A stretch of 64,000 nucleotides of DNA from Filomicrobium sp. (GTDB lineage Bacteria; Pseudomonadota; Alphaproteobacteria; Rhizobiales; Hyphomicrobiaceae), in assembly GCA_017792465.1 (NCBI GenBank), contig CP051234.1, positions 1,490,606 to 1,554,605 on the forward strand. Direction: 5' to 3'. Positions 27,847 through 35,640 of this stretch are shown piece by piece. The notes below the pieces were generated by a model that saw only the letters and a program-made list of their open reading frames with translations, did no database searches and had not been told where the DNA came from. Made by a program: the position numbers and the translations under genes. Position 1 is the stretch's first letter; each line of letters opens with the position of its first letter.

Positions 27847-28821
27847 TCAGACCCATTTGCGGGATGCGGTCTCTTGTGGCCTGGGATTAGATGCCGGCAG
27901 TTGCAGCGGGGTCACAACATTCTCGGTCGTGATTTCGGGCCGGCCCCGCAATATGCGGACGAGTTGTGCGCGGATCTCGCCTTCGGTCTTGCGCGCCAGC
28001 TCCTTGCGGTCGGCAAAATCTTCAAGCGGAATTGGCTCGCCGATCGTGATGCTGACATCAAGAGGGCCGGACGCGAGAAGGTTCCATGCGTGGGGGCCGA
28101 GTTCCATGTCTCCGAACCAGCCGACCAACGGGCGGTCCGCACGCTCTAACGGGACGCCATGCAGATGCGTGTAGCAGACCGCCATGGTCTGGACGACGGC
28201 GGATTGCGAAGGGTTGTCTGGTTGCGCGACTTCCGCGCTTTGGCCGTTTGCGTCGCCTGGGTTTGGAGGTTCGGTGCTCATGGGCTGCGCATCATCCGCC
28301 GCGTCTTTTTTGCGCGAAGCTTTGGGCGGCTTGGCGGCGGCAAACAGTGACGTCTTGAACGGTAGCAGCCGGTTGCCATCGCTGGAGGTGCCTTCGGCAA
28401 ACAAGACGAGCTTGTCGCCGGATGCGAGGCGGTCGGCGATCTCGTTGGCCGAAGCGGCCGCAGCCGTGCGCCGCTGGCGGTCAACGAAGACGGTGCGCTG
28501 GAGCCGGGCCAGCGAGGAGACGAACGGCCAACCTCCGACCTCCTTCTTGGCGACGAACGAGACTGGCGCCACTGCCGAAATGACAGGGATATCGAGCCAG
28601 GACACATGATTTGAGACGATCAGGACCGGCCGATCGGGAGCGACTTCTCCATCGATCTTGAAGCGGATGCCGAGCAGGCGGCAGACTTGGCGGTGATACC
28701 AATGCGGAAACGTCCGGGCGTATTTCGGGGACAGACGCAGCAAGACCGCCTGGACGGGCATCAACGGGACAGTGAGCGCGAAAAAACCGAATAGGATCCG
28801 GACTGCTCGAAACGCCTTCAT
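27847..28821 (-). CDS. plsC: 1-acyl-sn-glycerol-3-phosphate acyltransferase (PlsC family)
   Basis: PlsC-family enzymes acylate lysophosphatidic acid to phosphatidic acid at the inner membrane. The 324-residue protein has an N-terminal membrane segment (FGFFALTVPLMPVQAVLL), the NHVSWLD motif with His72 and Asp77, the FVDR motif and the EGTSSDG motif near 143. Residues 163-208 are a low-complexity Lys/Ala/Pro-rich insert between motifs III and IV. Its ATG overlaps the rimI stop by four bases. Other PlsC-like acyltransferases, such as an ornithine-lipid enzyme, cannot be ruled out by sequence alone. Confidence 0.85.
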   Translation of the reverse strand: MKAFRAVRILFGFFALTVPLMPVQAVLLRLSPKYARTFPHWYHRQVCRLLGIRFKIDGEVAPDRPVLIVSNHVSWLDIPVISAVAPVSFVAKKEVGGWPFVSSLARLQRTVFVDRQRRTAAAASANEIADRLASGDKLVLFAEGTSSDGNRLLPFKTSLFAAAKPPKASRKKDAADDAQPMSTEPPNPGDANGQSAEVAQPDNPSQSAVVQTMAVCYTHLHGVPLERADRPLVGWFGDMELGPHAWNLLASGPLDVSITIGEPIPLEDFADRKELARKTEGEIRAQLVRILRGRPEITTENVVTPLQLPASNPRPQETASRKWV

Positions 28822-29360
28822 GATACCTTCGAAAGATCGACAGAGAGCGTGAGCGCGTCGGCGGACGTCCCATCGCGGCGCTTGTAGTAGTCCTTGCGGC
28901 AGCCGACCTGTTTGAAGCCCGTTGCGTCGTAGAGCTGCTTGGCTGCGACGTTGTCATCGGCGACCTCCAGGAACAGGCTTCGGGCGCCTGCACTCTTGGC
29001 GGCGCGCAACAAACCGTCAATCAAGAATTCGCCAATGCCGCGGCGTTGGAATGGCTGGATAACGCCGATCGATAGGATTTCGGCTTCGTCGGCAACGATG
29101 CGGGCGATGACAAAACCCGCAGGTGCGGGCGGACCGATGTGGCGCAACCGGACTTTGGCGATGAGAGCGCTGGCGCATGGATCGACGAGCATTTTGCGCA
29201 GCTCTTCTTCATCCCAGGCCGGATCGAACAGCATTTTATGCATGCTCGCGATTTCGCCTGCCATCGCCGGTTCGGCCCACAACAGGCTGACGTAACGCAC
29301 ATCGATCGGAGGATATTCGTTGGCGCCTCCGGACGCCTCCCGCTTTGGCTTCGAAGTCAT
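28818..29360 (-). CDS. rimI: GNAT N-acetyltransferase, RimI-like
   Basis: RimI acetylates the N-terminal alanine of ribosomal protein S18 in E. coli. The 180-residue GNAT protein has ILSIGVIQPFQRRGIGEFLI with the acetyl-CoA loop QRRGIG, and the C-terminal LFLEVADDNVAAKQLYDATG segment. It has about 25 extra N-terminal residues. It overlaps tsaB upstream and plsC downstream by four bases each (ATGA). The tsaB-rimI pairing supports RimI over an unrelated GNAT. Confidence 0.85.
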   Translation of the reverse strand: MTSKPKREASGGANEYPPIDVRYVSLLWAEPAMAGEIASMHKMLFDPAWDEEELRKMLVDPCASALIAKVRLRHIGPPAPAGFVIARIVADEAEILSIGVIQPFQRRGIGEFLIDGLLRAAKSAGARSLFLEVADDNVAAKQLYDATGFKQVGCRKDYYKRRDGTSADALTLSVDLSKVS

Positions 29361-30085
29361 GTCGATACCCGTGGAATGGATTTTCCAGATTGCGGTTTGG
29401 CGTCTGCCGGACGCAGATAAAGCGGCGCGATGCGCTCAGAGGTCGGGGCCGATTGCCGATTGGCGGCAACGCGCCGGGCCAGGAAGGCAGCGTCTGGCAG
29501 CAGGTCGGGACGAAGGGTTGTCGTTTGCAGGCCAGCGGCAACAGCTGCTGCTTCGATACTTGGGGCGCCGGAGCCGGCCAAAATGCAATGCCTTCCGGGC
29601 CTGATCATAGCGGCGGCTTCAGCAGGCGAGGTGACGCATGGCGGGCCGTAAGCGCGCACACCTGAGCCCTCAAAAAGCTGGCAATAAACCTCGTCGCGCC
29701 GCGCATCGGTGGCGATGAGGATATCTTGCGCATCAAGCGCACCGCCGCCGTCTTTAGAAGCGATCTCGAAGCTAATCGCCTCGGCCATCACGGCCAGACT
29801 GGTTTCGCCGACCAATTCCTTATCGAGCGCCAACGCAAAGGCGCGCGCGGCGGCCACGCCGATCCGCGTGCCCGTGAACGTGCCCGGTCCATAGGTGACG
29901 GCGATGCGGTCGATATCGCTGAATTCCAGACCAGCCTTGGCAACGATGTGGTTGACCATCGGGACGAGCTGCTCGGCGTGGCCCGTGGCCATCGGCTCGC
30001 AGACCGAGGCCAGAATGGCGCCGGTCTTTGATGCAAGCGCTGCTGAGCAGGCATCAAAACAGCTGTCCAAGGCGAGTATGATCAT
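29357..30085 (-). CDS. tsaB: tRNA threonylcarbamoyladenosine biosynthesis protein TsaB
   Basis: TsaB is the non-catalytic ASKHA-fold partner of TsaD in making t6A37 of ANN-decoding tRNAs. The 242-residue protein starts MIILALDSCFDACSAAL and contains ITYGPGTFTG-like VTYGPGTFTGTRIGVAAARA and GHAEQLVPMVNHI. Length is normal (231 in E. coli). It begins a translationally coupled tsaB-rimI-plsC series on the minus strand. Confidence 0.94.
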   Translation of the reverse strand: MIILALDSCFDACSAALASKTGAILASVCEPMATGHAEQLVPMVNHIVAKAGLEFSDIDRIAVTYGPGTFTGTRIGVAAARAFALALDKELVGETSLAVMAEAISFEIASKDGGGALDAQDILIATDARRDEVYCQLFEGSGVRAYGPPCVTSPAEAAAMIRPGRHCILAGSGAPSIEAAAVAAGLQTTTLRPDLLPDAAFLARRVAANRQSAPTSERIAPLYLRPADAKPQSGKSIPRVST

Positions 30086-30256
30086 GGACGGGGAGACTAT
30101 ACACTTGAGATCATATTTTCACCCAAGAAGTTGCCGCCGCATCGTTCAAAATACCCGCTTGTGCAGTCTATCAGACGGCTGGATATAATTGTGACCGGAG
30201 CCCTGGCGCAGCAGGTCGCCGGGGGCCTGTCGGGCAAGCGTTTCGATCTCAAAGGG

Positions 30257-30871
30257 TTAGATGATTTTCGCCATATCTTCGAAAGCGAAACGCGGCGAAC
30301 GCGGGCGCAGTGCGGAGCTGTCACCATATCCAATGTTGCACAAGAAATTTGCGCGAATGGAAGTACCGGCGAAGAATTCGCGCTCGACACCGGCGACATC
30401 GAAGCCTGACATCGGACCGCAGTCGAGACCCAGCGCGCGGGCGGCCAGGATCAGGTAGGCGCCCTGAAGGGTGCTATTGCGGAATGCGGTTTCATCGATT
30501 TTGGACTGGTTTCCGACAAACCAGCTGCGCGCGTCAGTGTGCGGGAAAAGTTCCGGCAGGCGCTCGTAGAACTCCATATCCTGGCCGATGATGGCGCAGA
30601 CCGGGGCCTGTATCGTCTTTTCGGCGTTGTTGCCGGACAGGAAGGGTTTTAGGCGCTGCTTGGCTTCCTTCGATTTCACAAAATAGAACCGAGCCGGCGA
30701 GCAGTTGGCGCTGGTGGGGGCCATTTTGAGCAGATCGATCAGCTCGTGCAGCGTCTCATCGGCGACGGGCTTATCCAGCCAAGCGTTATGGGTGCGGGCC
30801 TCCAGGAAAAGCTGGTCGATGGCCGCGGCGGAGAGGCGTTGCGGCAGGGCGTTGTCAGAAGCTTGGGCCAT
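30257..30871 (-). CDS. Nitroreductase-family protein, RutE/HadB-like
   Basis: The 204-residue FMN-dependent nitroreductase-fold protein opens with [20 protein letters not shown] and contains [19 protein letters not shown] and [15 protein letters not shown], which match the RutE/HadB subgroup (3-hydroxypropionate/malonic semialdehyde reductases). No other rut genes are nearby, so the substrate is open. It appears to stand alone between tsaB and nfuA. Confidence 0.8.
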   Translation of the reverse strand: MAQASDNALPQRLSAAAIDQLFLEARTHNAWLDKPVADETLHELIDLLKMAPTSANCSPARFYFVKSKEAKQRLKPFLSGNNAEKTIQAPVCAIIGQDMEFYERLPELFPHTDARSWFVGNQSKIDETAFRNSTLQGAYLILAARALGLDCGPMSGFDVAGVEREFFAGTSIRANFLCNIGYGDSSALRPRSPRFAFEDMAKII

Positions 30872-30915
30872 GAACTCTCAAACTACAATGCACTCTCAAA
30901 ACAAAATTAGCTCCG

Positions 30916-30952
30916 CCCTCCCCCGCGCAAACTCGTGCTCGCATGGGGAGGG
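30916..30952 (-). terminator. Hairpin after nfuA, probable terminator
   Basis: CCCTCCCC and GGGGAGGG form an eight-base stem around a 21-base loop that has its own GCG/CGC pairing. On the minus strand a T-rich tract (AATTTTGTTTT) follows about seven bases away. It is a weak terminator by spacing, and could also be a dispersed repeat of the genome. Confidence 0.45.
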
Positions 30953-30991
30953 GGGACGGTCTCATCTGGTCGGGCTGCTGCTTTGCCGTTG

Positions 30992-31549
30992 TCAGGCGAC
31001 CGCCTGGACTTCCTGAACTTCCGGGCAGAAATGGCGCAGCAGGTTTTCAATGCCGTGGCGCAGGGTGGCCGTTGAAGACGGGCATCCCGAGCAGGCGCCA
31101 CGCATTTGCAAATAGACGATGCCGTCGCGGAAGCCGTGGAAGGTAATATCGCCGCCATCCTGAGCGACGGCCGGGCGAACACGGGTTTCCAGCAATTCTT
31201 TGATGGTGGACACGATCTCTTCGTCGGCAGGATCGTAGTTGCCTTCGGTCACGTCGTTGCCTTCGTCGGTGGTGACCACCGGAGCACCCGACATATAGTG
31301 CTCCATGATCGCACCCAGGATCGCCGGCTTGAGGTGCTGCCAGTCCGTTTCGCCCTTCGTTACGGAGATGAAGTCGGAGCCAAAGAAAACTCCGGTCACA
31401 CCGTCGATATCGAACAGGCGGGTCGCCAACGGCGATTGATCTGCATCGCCGCGGTCGCGGTATTCTGCAGTGCCTGACGACAAGACGGAGCGCCCTGGAA
31501 TAAACTTCAGGGTCGCTGGATTGGGCGTTGCCTCGGTTTGAATGAACAT
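30992..31549 (-). CDS. NfuA-type iron-sulfur cluster carrier (NifU C-terminal domain)
   Basis: The 185-residue protein has an N-terminal Nfu_N domain (MFIQTEATPNPATLKFIPG) and a C-terminal NifU-like domain (RPAVAQDGGDITFHGF, then GACSGCPSST) with the cluster-binding Cys153 and Cys156. It delivers Fe-S clusters to apoproteins such as the radical-SAM enzyme MiaB. ATG 31549 follows GGGAG at good spacing. An upstream in-frame extension to 31615 is not conserved. Confidence 0.92.
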   Translation of the reverse strand: MFIQTEATPNPATLKFIPGRSVLSSGTAEYRDRGDADQSPLATRLFDIDGVTGVFFGSDFISVTKGETDWQHLKPAILGAIMEHYMSGAPVVTTDEGNDVTEGNYDPADEEIVSTIKELLETRVRPAVAQDGGDITFHGFRDGIVYLQMRGACSGCPSSTATLRHGIENLLRHFCPEVQEVQAVA

Positions 31550-31786
31550 AACGTCGACTCCCGGTCGCGAACCATTTGGCCAATGGGCCCTATCATCATC
31601 AGGGCCCGCGCTCAATTCGTCCGCTAGTTTAGAACTATTCTACGCTTACAGGTAGGCTAGGATTCCTAAAAAGTCGAGCCCTGTTGTCGCGATTAATGTG
31701 GGGCAAACGCGCTCAATTCCAAGACTCTTTCGGTTTTTTGACGAGCGATAGGCGCCTGGGGCCCATCTCCACTATCCTGACAAATG

Positions 31787-32287
31787 TCAGGCCAATGCCT
31801 TGATATAGTCAAGGGACAGGTGTCCGGGAACGACCGTAATCGGCACAGGAAATTCGCCTGCAGCTTTGCCGCCAACGAGCGTCGAAACGAGTGGCCCGGG
31901 GCCTTTCGGGTCGGTCGAAGCGCCGAGCACAAGGAGTGCGATGTCTTCGTCTTCGTCGATCGTTTCCATAATTGTATCGACTTTCGAGCCTTCCTTGATC
32001 CGGTCGTCGGTGGCCACATGCTCGAAGCCGGCTTGGTTCAGTTTGCGGCGGTGCAAACGGAATAAGGCCTTGGCTTTATTGGTTTCTTCTTCGACGTGGA
32101 TTTGTTGGACACCCATCCAGTGCTGATAGCTCTGCGGCTCGATCACATAGAGTAGAACCAGGGACCCGCCGCTATGGGCCACGCGGCTGGCTGCAAAGTA
32201 AACGGCGCTGTCGACCTCGGGGGCTTCATCGATAATCAGCAGGAATTTTCGCTGGTGGCCAGCTTCGAAGGATCGGCGTGTTTTCAT
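31787..32287 (-). CDS. Universal stress protein UspA family
   Basis: The 166-residue protein has the Usp core: KFLLIIDEAPEVDSAVYFAA at the start, a middle LVLLYVIEP strand and the C-terminal LLVLGASTDPKGPGP with PITVVPG. The ATP-binding GxxGxxxS pattern is only partly kept (GASTDPKGPGPLVS), so nucleotide binding is uncertain. It lies between trpS and nfuA, with over 200 bp on each side, so it is probably transcribed on its own. Confidence 0.85.
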   Translation of the reverse strand: MKTRRSFEAGHQRKFLLIIDEAPEVDSAVYFAASRVAHSGGSLVLLYVIEPQSYQHWMGVQQIHVEEETNKAKALFRLHRRKLNQAGFEHVATDDRIKEGSKVDTIMETIDEDEDIALLVLGASTDPKGPGPLVSTLVGGKAAGEFPVPITVVPGHLSLDYIKALA

Positions 32288-32518
32288 CGGCTCGGCGCCA
32301 CTCTCTTAAGTCGGATCATGAGGGTCATCGGCAACCCCGGCTGATCTGGCTGCAACGGTTTCAAGTCCACCCGAACTGGTTGCGGAAGGGCTTGAATGCT
32401 CGAAGGCGGCTTCAAAAAACTCCAGGAGCAGGGCTTTCCCGCCCTGGCGTCCAAGCGCCGCCAGGACGCTCAAGGCGACAATTTTCCACGAACGAAGGGC
32501 GTCTGTCTACGAAAACGC

Positions 32519-33556
32519 TCAGCCGCGGATGAAGCCGACGACATCTTTGACTTCATTCAGGATCGGTGTCGCAAGCTCGCGGGCACGTTCGGAACCATTC
32601 GCCAGGACGCGGTCGATCTCGGCCGGATCGTTCATCAGACGTCGGGCTTCATCGGCAATCGGGCCCAGTTTTTCGACGCACAATTCAGCCAATGCCGGCT
32701 TGAACTGGGAGAATTGCTTGCCCCCGAATTCGGACAGCACGTCAGGCTTTGAGGTTCCTGCAAGTGCTGCGTAGATGCCGACGAGGTTTTCGGCCTCGGG
32801 GCGCGCTTCGAGCCCTTCGACTTCGCCTGGCAATGGCTCGGGGTCGGTTTTTGCCTTTTTGATCTTCTTGGCGATCGAATCGACGTCGTCGGTCAGGTTG
32901 ATGCGCGAAAGATCGGAAGGCTCCGACTTCGACATCTTGCGCGTTCCGTCGCGCAACGACATGACGCGTGTCGCAGGTCCGGTGATGACAGGCTCCGGCT
33001 GCGGGAAAAAGATGCCATCCTCGTAGCCCATCTCGCGGATCGGTTCGGCGAAATCGTTATTGAATTTCTGCGCGATATCGCGCGCCAATTCGAGGTGCTG
33101 TTTTTGGTCATCGCCGACGGGCACATGCGTGGCGCGATAGGCCAGGATGTCTGCTGCCATGAGGTTTGGATAGGCGTAAAGCCCGACGGAGGCGTTCTCG
33201 CGGTCCTTGCCGGCTTTTTCCTTGAACTGCGTCATGCGGTTGAGCCAGCCCAAACGAGCTACGCAATTGAACACCCAGGCGAGCTCCGCATGGGCGGAAA
33301 CCTGACTCTGGTTGAACAGAATGCTTTTCTTCGGATCAAGCCCGGCGGCCATATAGGCGGCCGTCACCTGACGGATGGCCTGGCGCAATTCGGCCGGGTC
33401 CTGCCAAACCGTGATCGCGTGCAAATCGACGACGCAATAGATGCACTCGTGCGTTTTTTGCAGGTCGATCCACTTCAGCATGGCGCCGAGGTAGTTGCCC
33501 AGGTGCAGGCTGCCGGTCGGCTGCATTCCGGAGAATACGCGTTCTTGAAATTTCAT
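32519..33556 (-). CDS. trpS: Tryptophanyl-tRNA synthetase
   Basis: TrpRS charges tRNA-Trp. The 345-residue class I synthetase has [16 protein letters not shown] (HIGH-type motif, residues 10-25), DLHAIT and [15 protein letters not shown], and KMSKS at 207-211. Length fits the family (334 in E. coli). It lies downstream of murJ, separated by 336 bp with a terminator. Confidence 0.96.
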   Translation of the reverse strand: MKFQERVFSGMQPTGSLHLGNYLGAMLKWIDLQKTHECIYCVVDLHAITVWQDPAELRQAIRQVTAAYMAAGLDPKKSILFNQSQVSAHAELAWVFNCVARLGWLNRMTQFKEKAGKDRENASVGLYAYPNLMAADILAYRATHVPVGDDQKQHLELARDIAQKFNNDFAEPIREMGYEDGIFFPQPEPVITGPATRVMSLRDGTRKMSKSEPSDLSRINLTDDVDSIAKKIKKAKTDPEPLPGEVEGLEARPEAENLVGIYAALAGTSKPDVLSEFGGKQFSQFKPALAELCVEKLGPIADEARRLMNDPAEIDRVLANGSERARELATPILNEVKDVVGFIRG

Positions 33557-33892
33557 CGCTTAGAAGCTCGTTTTCTTCGATCAAGGTGCGGTTTATCACC
33601 CGCGGCCGCCCTTGGCGCAAGGGGTCGGAATGGCTGCCTCATCGACGAAGACGTGAAAAACCCGGCTACCGTGGTAACCGGGCTTTTCAGACGCGGGACA
33701 AAACACGTCATGGAGGGCGATGCGCTGAGGGAAACCCCGTTCGGGGGACGGGATACGCAGTCGCTCGATCCGTGAGAACGACACTACAGCCGCCCTAGTT
33801 AAAAAGCGGTTTCATTGCGGCGCGCGAAAGCGATTTTTTATTTGCGATGGAAGATCCCGCGGGCTGGCAGCAAGTCGTGCCAAGCGGTGGGG
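33557..33892. other. murJ-trpS intergenic region
   Basis: This 336-bp region holds the murJ terminator at 33656-33687 and presumably the trpS promoter to its left. A small hairpin (CCCCGTTCGGGG) is visible at 33736-33747, with no T tract. No gene is apparent. Confidence 0.5.
33656..33687 (-). terminator. Intrinsic terminator after murJ
   Basis: CCCGGCTACC and GGTAACCGGG pair with one mismatch around a two-base loop. The stem is bordered by AAAAA on the left and TTTT on the right, so it can act in both directions. Leftward it would end murJ transcripts. Confidence 0.7.
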
Positions 33893-35464
33893 CTATCGGC
33901 CAGTTAGTCCGGCCAGTTGCCGAATGCTTAATACGCCGGTCGCCATAACAAGCGAGAAAAAGATGGCGCATCCGACGGCGACAAGGGCGCCTAAAGCTGC
34001 AAAGCGGATCGGCAGCTGCGTGCCGGACGCGACAAACGGCGAAATCCACGGAAGCGCGAACCACAAGGTCGCGCCCATCGCGGCGCTGGCAAGCACAATG
34101 ATAGGCAGATTGCGGGCTAGGCGGGCGTCGAATTTGAAATCGCCGCGGCGCGCCAGACTGACCCACAAAAGCAGCGCATTGGCCCATCCGGCGATCGAGG
34201 TCGCCAGCGCAATGCCGACGTGCGGTGGGTAGCCCCAGCTTTGGAAGAGGTAGAACAGACCAAGCGACCCGGCGACGTTAATGATCATGTTAACGCCGGC
34301 GTAACGCATCGGGGTTTGCGTATCTTCGCGGGCAAAAAATGCCGGCTGGAAAACCTTAATCAAAACGAAGCCCGGTAAGCCGATGGAAAACGCCATCAAG
34401 GCCAATGCCGTCGCTTTGGAGTCGTCGGCTGTAAAGGCGCCGCGTTCAAACAAGACGCTGACGATTGGATCGGCTGCGATGGCGAGCGCCACTGCGGCGG
34501 GGATGGTCAGAAGGAGAGCAAATTCCAGCGAGCGGTTCTGGCTGTTCATCGCGACGGCGTGTTCGCCAGCACGCAGCTTGCGGGAGAGTTCGGGCAGCAG
34601 AACGACGCCGATGGCTACCCCGACAATCCCAAGCGGCAACTGATAGAGACGGTCGGCGTAATAAAGGTAAGAAACCGCGCCGGCCTGCAGCGAGGCGATG
34701 ATGGTGCCGACGACGATGTTGATCTGCGTGATGCCGCCGGCGATGACCCCGGGAATGCCAAGCGCGATGAGGCGCTTCACGCCGGGCGTCATCCGTGGCC
34801 AGCGCAGCCTGAAATGCAACCCGGCGCGGCGCACGGCAATCCACAACATCAAGAGCTGTGCGATGCCCGCCACCGTAACGCCGATCGACAAGATGATGCC
34901 GGCGCCAAAGCGCTGCGAATATCCAAACCAGATCGCGAGCGAAATGGAGGTGATCAAAACGATGTTGAGCAGGATTGGGGCCGCAGCAGCAGCCCAGAAG
35001 CGGCCGAGGGAATTCAAGACGCCGGAGAGCAATGCCACCAGCGACATGCACAACAGGTAAGGGAAGGCCAGCTGCGACAACAGCACGGCAAGATCGTACT
35101 TGGCGGGGATTTCACTGAAGCCGGGGGCGAGAATGACCATCAGCCACGGCATCGCCAGCATCACGATCGCCGACAACCCCAGAAGCGTGAAAAACAGCAC
35201 CGACATCGCTTCTTCGGCAAAATGGCGTGCGGCACCTTCTCCTTCGCCTTCAAGACGCTTCGCAAACAGCGGTACGAAGGCTGCGTTGAATGCACCTTCG
35301 CCGAACAGACGCCGAAACAGGTTGGGAAAGCGGAAGGCGACAAAAAAGGCGTCCGCGACAATGCCGGAGCCCAGCGCCGCCGCGATCAGGATGTCTCTGA
35401 CGAAGCCCAGGATGCGGCTGACCATCGTCAGTCCGCCGACAGTAGCGAATGCGCGGTATAGCAT
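33893..35464 (-). CDS. murJ: Lipid II flippase MurJ (MviN)
   Basis: MurJ flips lipid II across the inner membrane for peptidoglycan synthesis. The 523-residue protein starts MLYRAFATVGGLTMVSRILG, contains AFFVAFRFPNLFRRLFGEGA and about 14 membrane segments, and keeps the PQLPLGIVG-like YQLPLGIVGVAIGVVLLPEL segment. Length is normal. It lies 176 bp downstream of glnD and upstream of trpS. MviN next to glnD is common in alphaproteobacteria. Confidence 0.94.
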   Translation of the reverse strand: MLYRAFATVGGLTMVSRILGFVRDILIAAALGSGIVADAFFVAFRFPNLFRRLFGEGAFNAAFVPLFAKRLEGEGEGAARHFAEEAMSVLFFTLLGLSAIVMLAMPWLMVILAPGFSEIPAKYDLAVLLSQLAFPYLLCMSLVALLSGVLNSLGRFWAAAAAPILLNIVLITSISLAIWFGYSQRFGAGIILSIGVTVAGIAQLLMLWIAVRRAGLHFRLRWPRMTPGVKRLIALGIPGVIAGGITQINIVVGTIIASLQAGAVSYLYYADRLYQLPLGIVGVAIGVVLLPELSRKLRAGEHAVAMNSQNRSLEFALLLTIPAAVALAIAADPIVSVLFERGAFTADDSKATALALMAFSIGLPGFVLIKVFQPAFFAREDTQTPMRYAGVNMIINVAGSLGLFYLFQSWGYPPHVGIALATSIAGWANALLLWVSLARRGDFKFDARLARNLPIIVLASAAMGATLWFALPWISPFVASGTQLPIRFAALGALVAVGCAIFFSLVMATGVLSIRQLAGLTGR

Positions 35465-35640
35465 GGTGTGAGCGGCCTATCCCTCGAGCCGAATGAGCGC
35501 AAGCGCGTCGTTGTCTATTTATTTCAATTCCGCGGGTCAGGTGAAGTGATGGGCGCAAATGTCGTCAATATGCGGGTGAATTGGTGGCGACAAGCCGACG
35601 GCTGGTCGCCGAGGTTTCCGTGGATGCAGTGGTTGCGCCA

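Noticed and set aside
30257-30871. Naming the nitroreductase rutE
   Set aside because: The sequence is RutE/HadB-like, but no pyrimidine-degradation (rut) genes are nearby, so a specific role is not supported.
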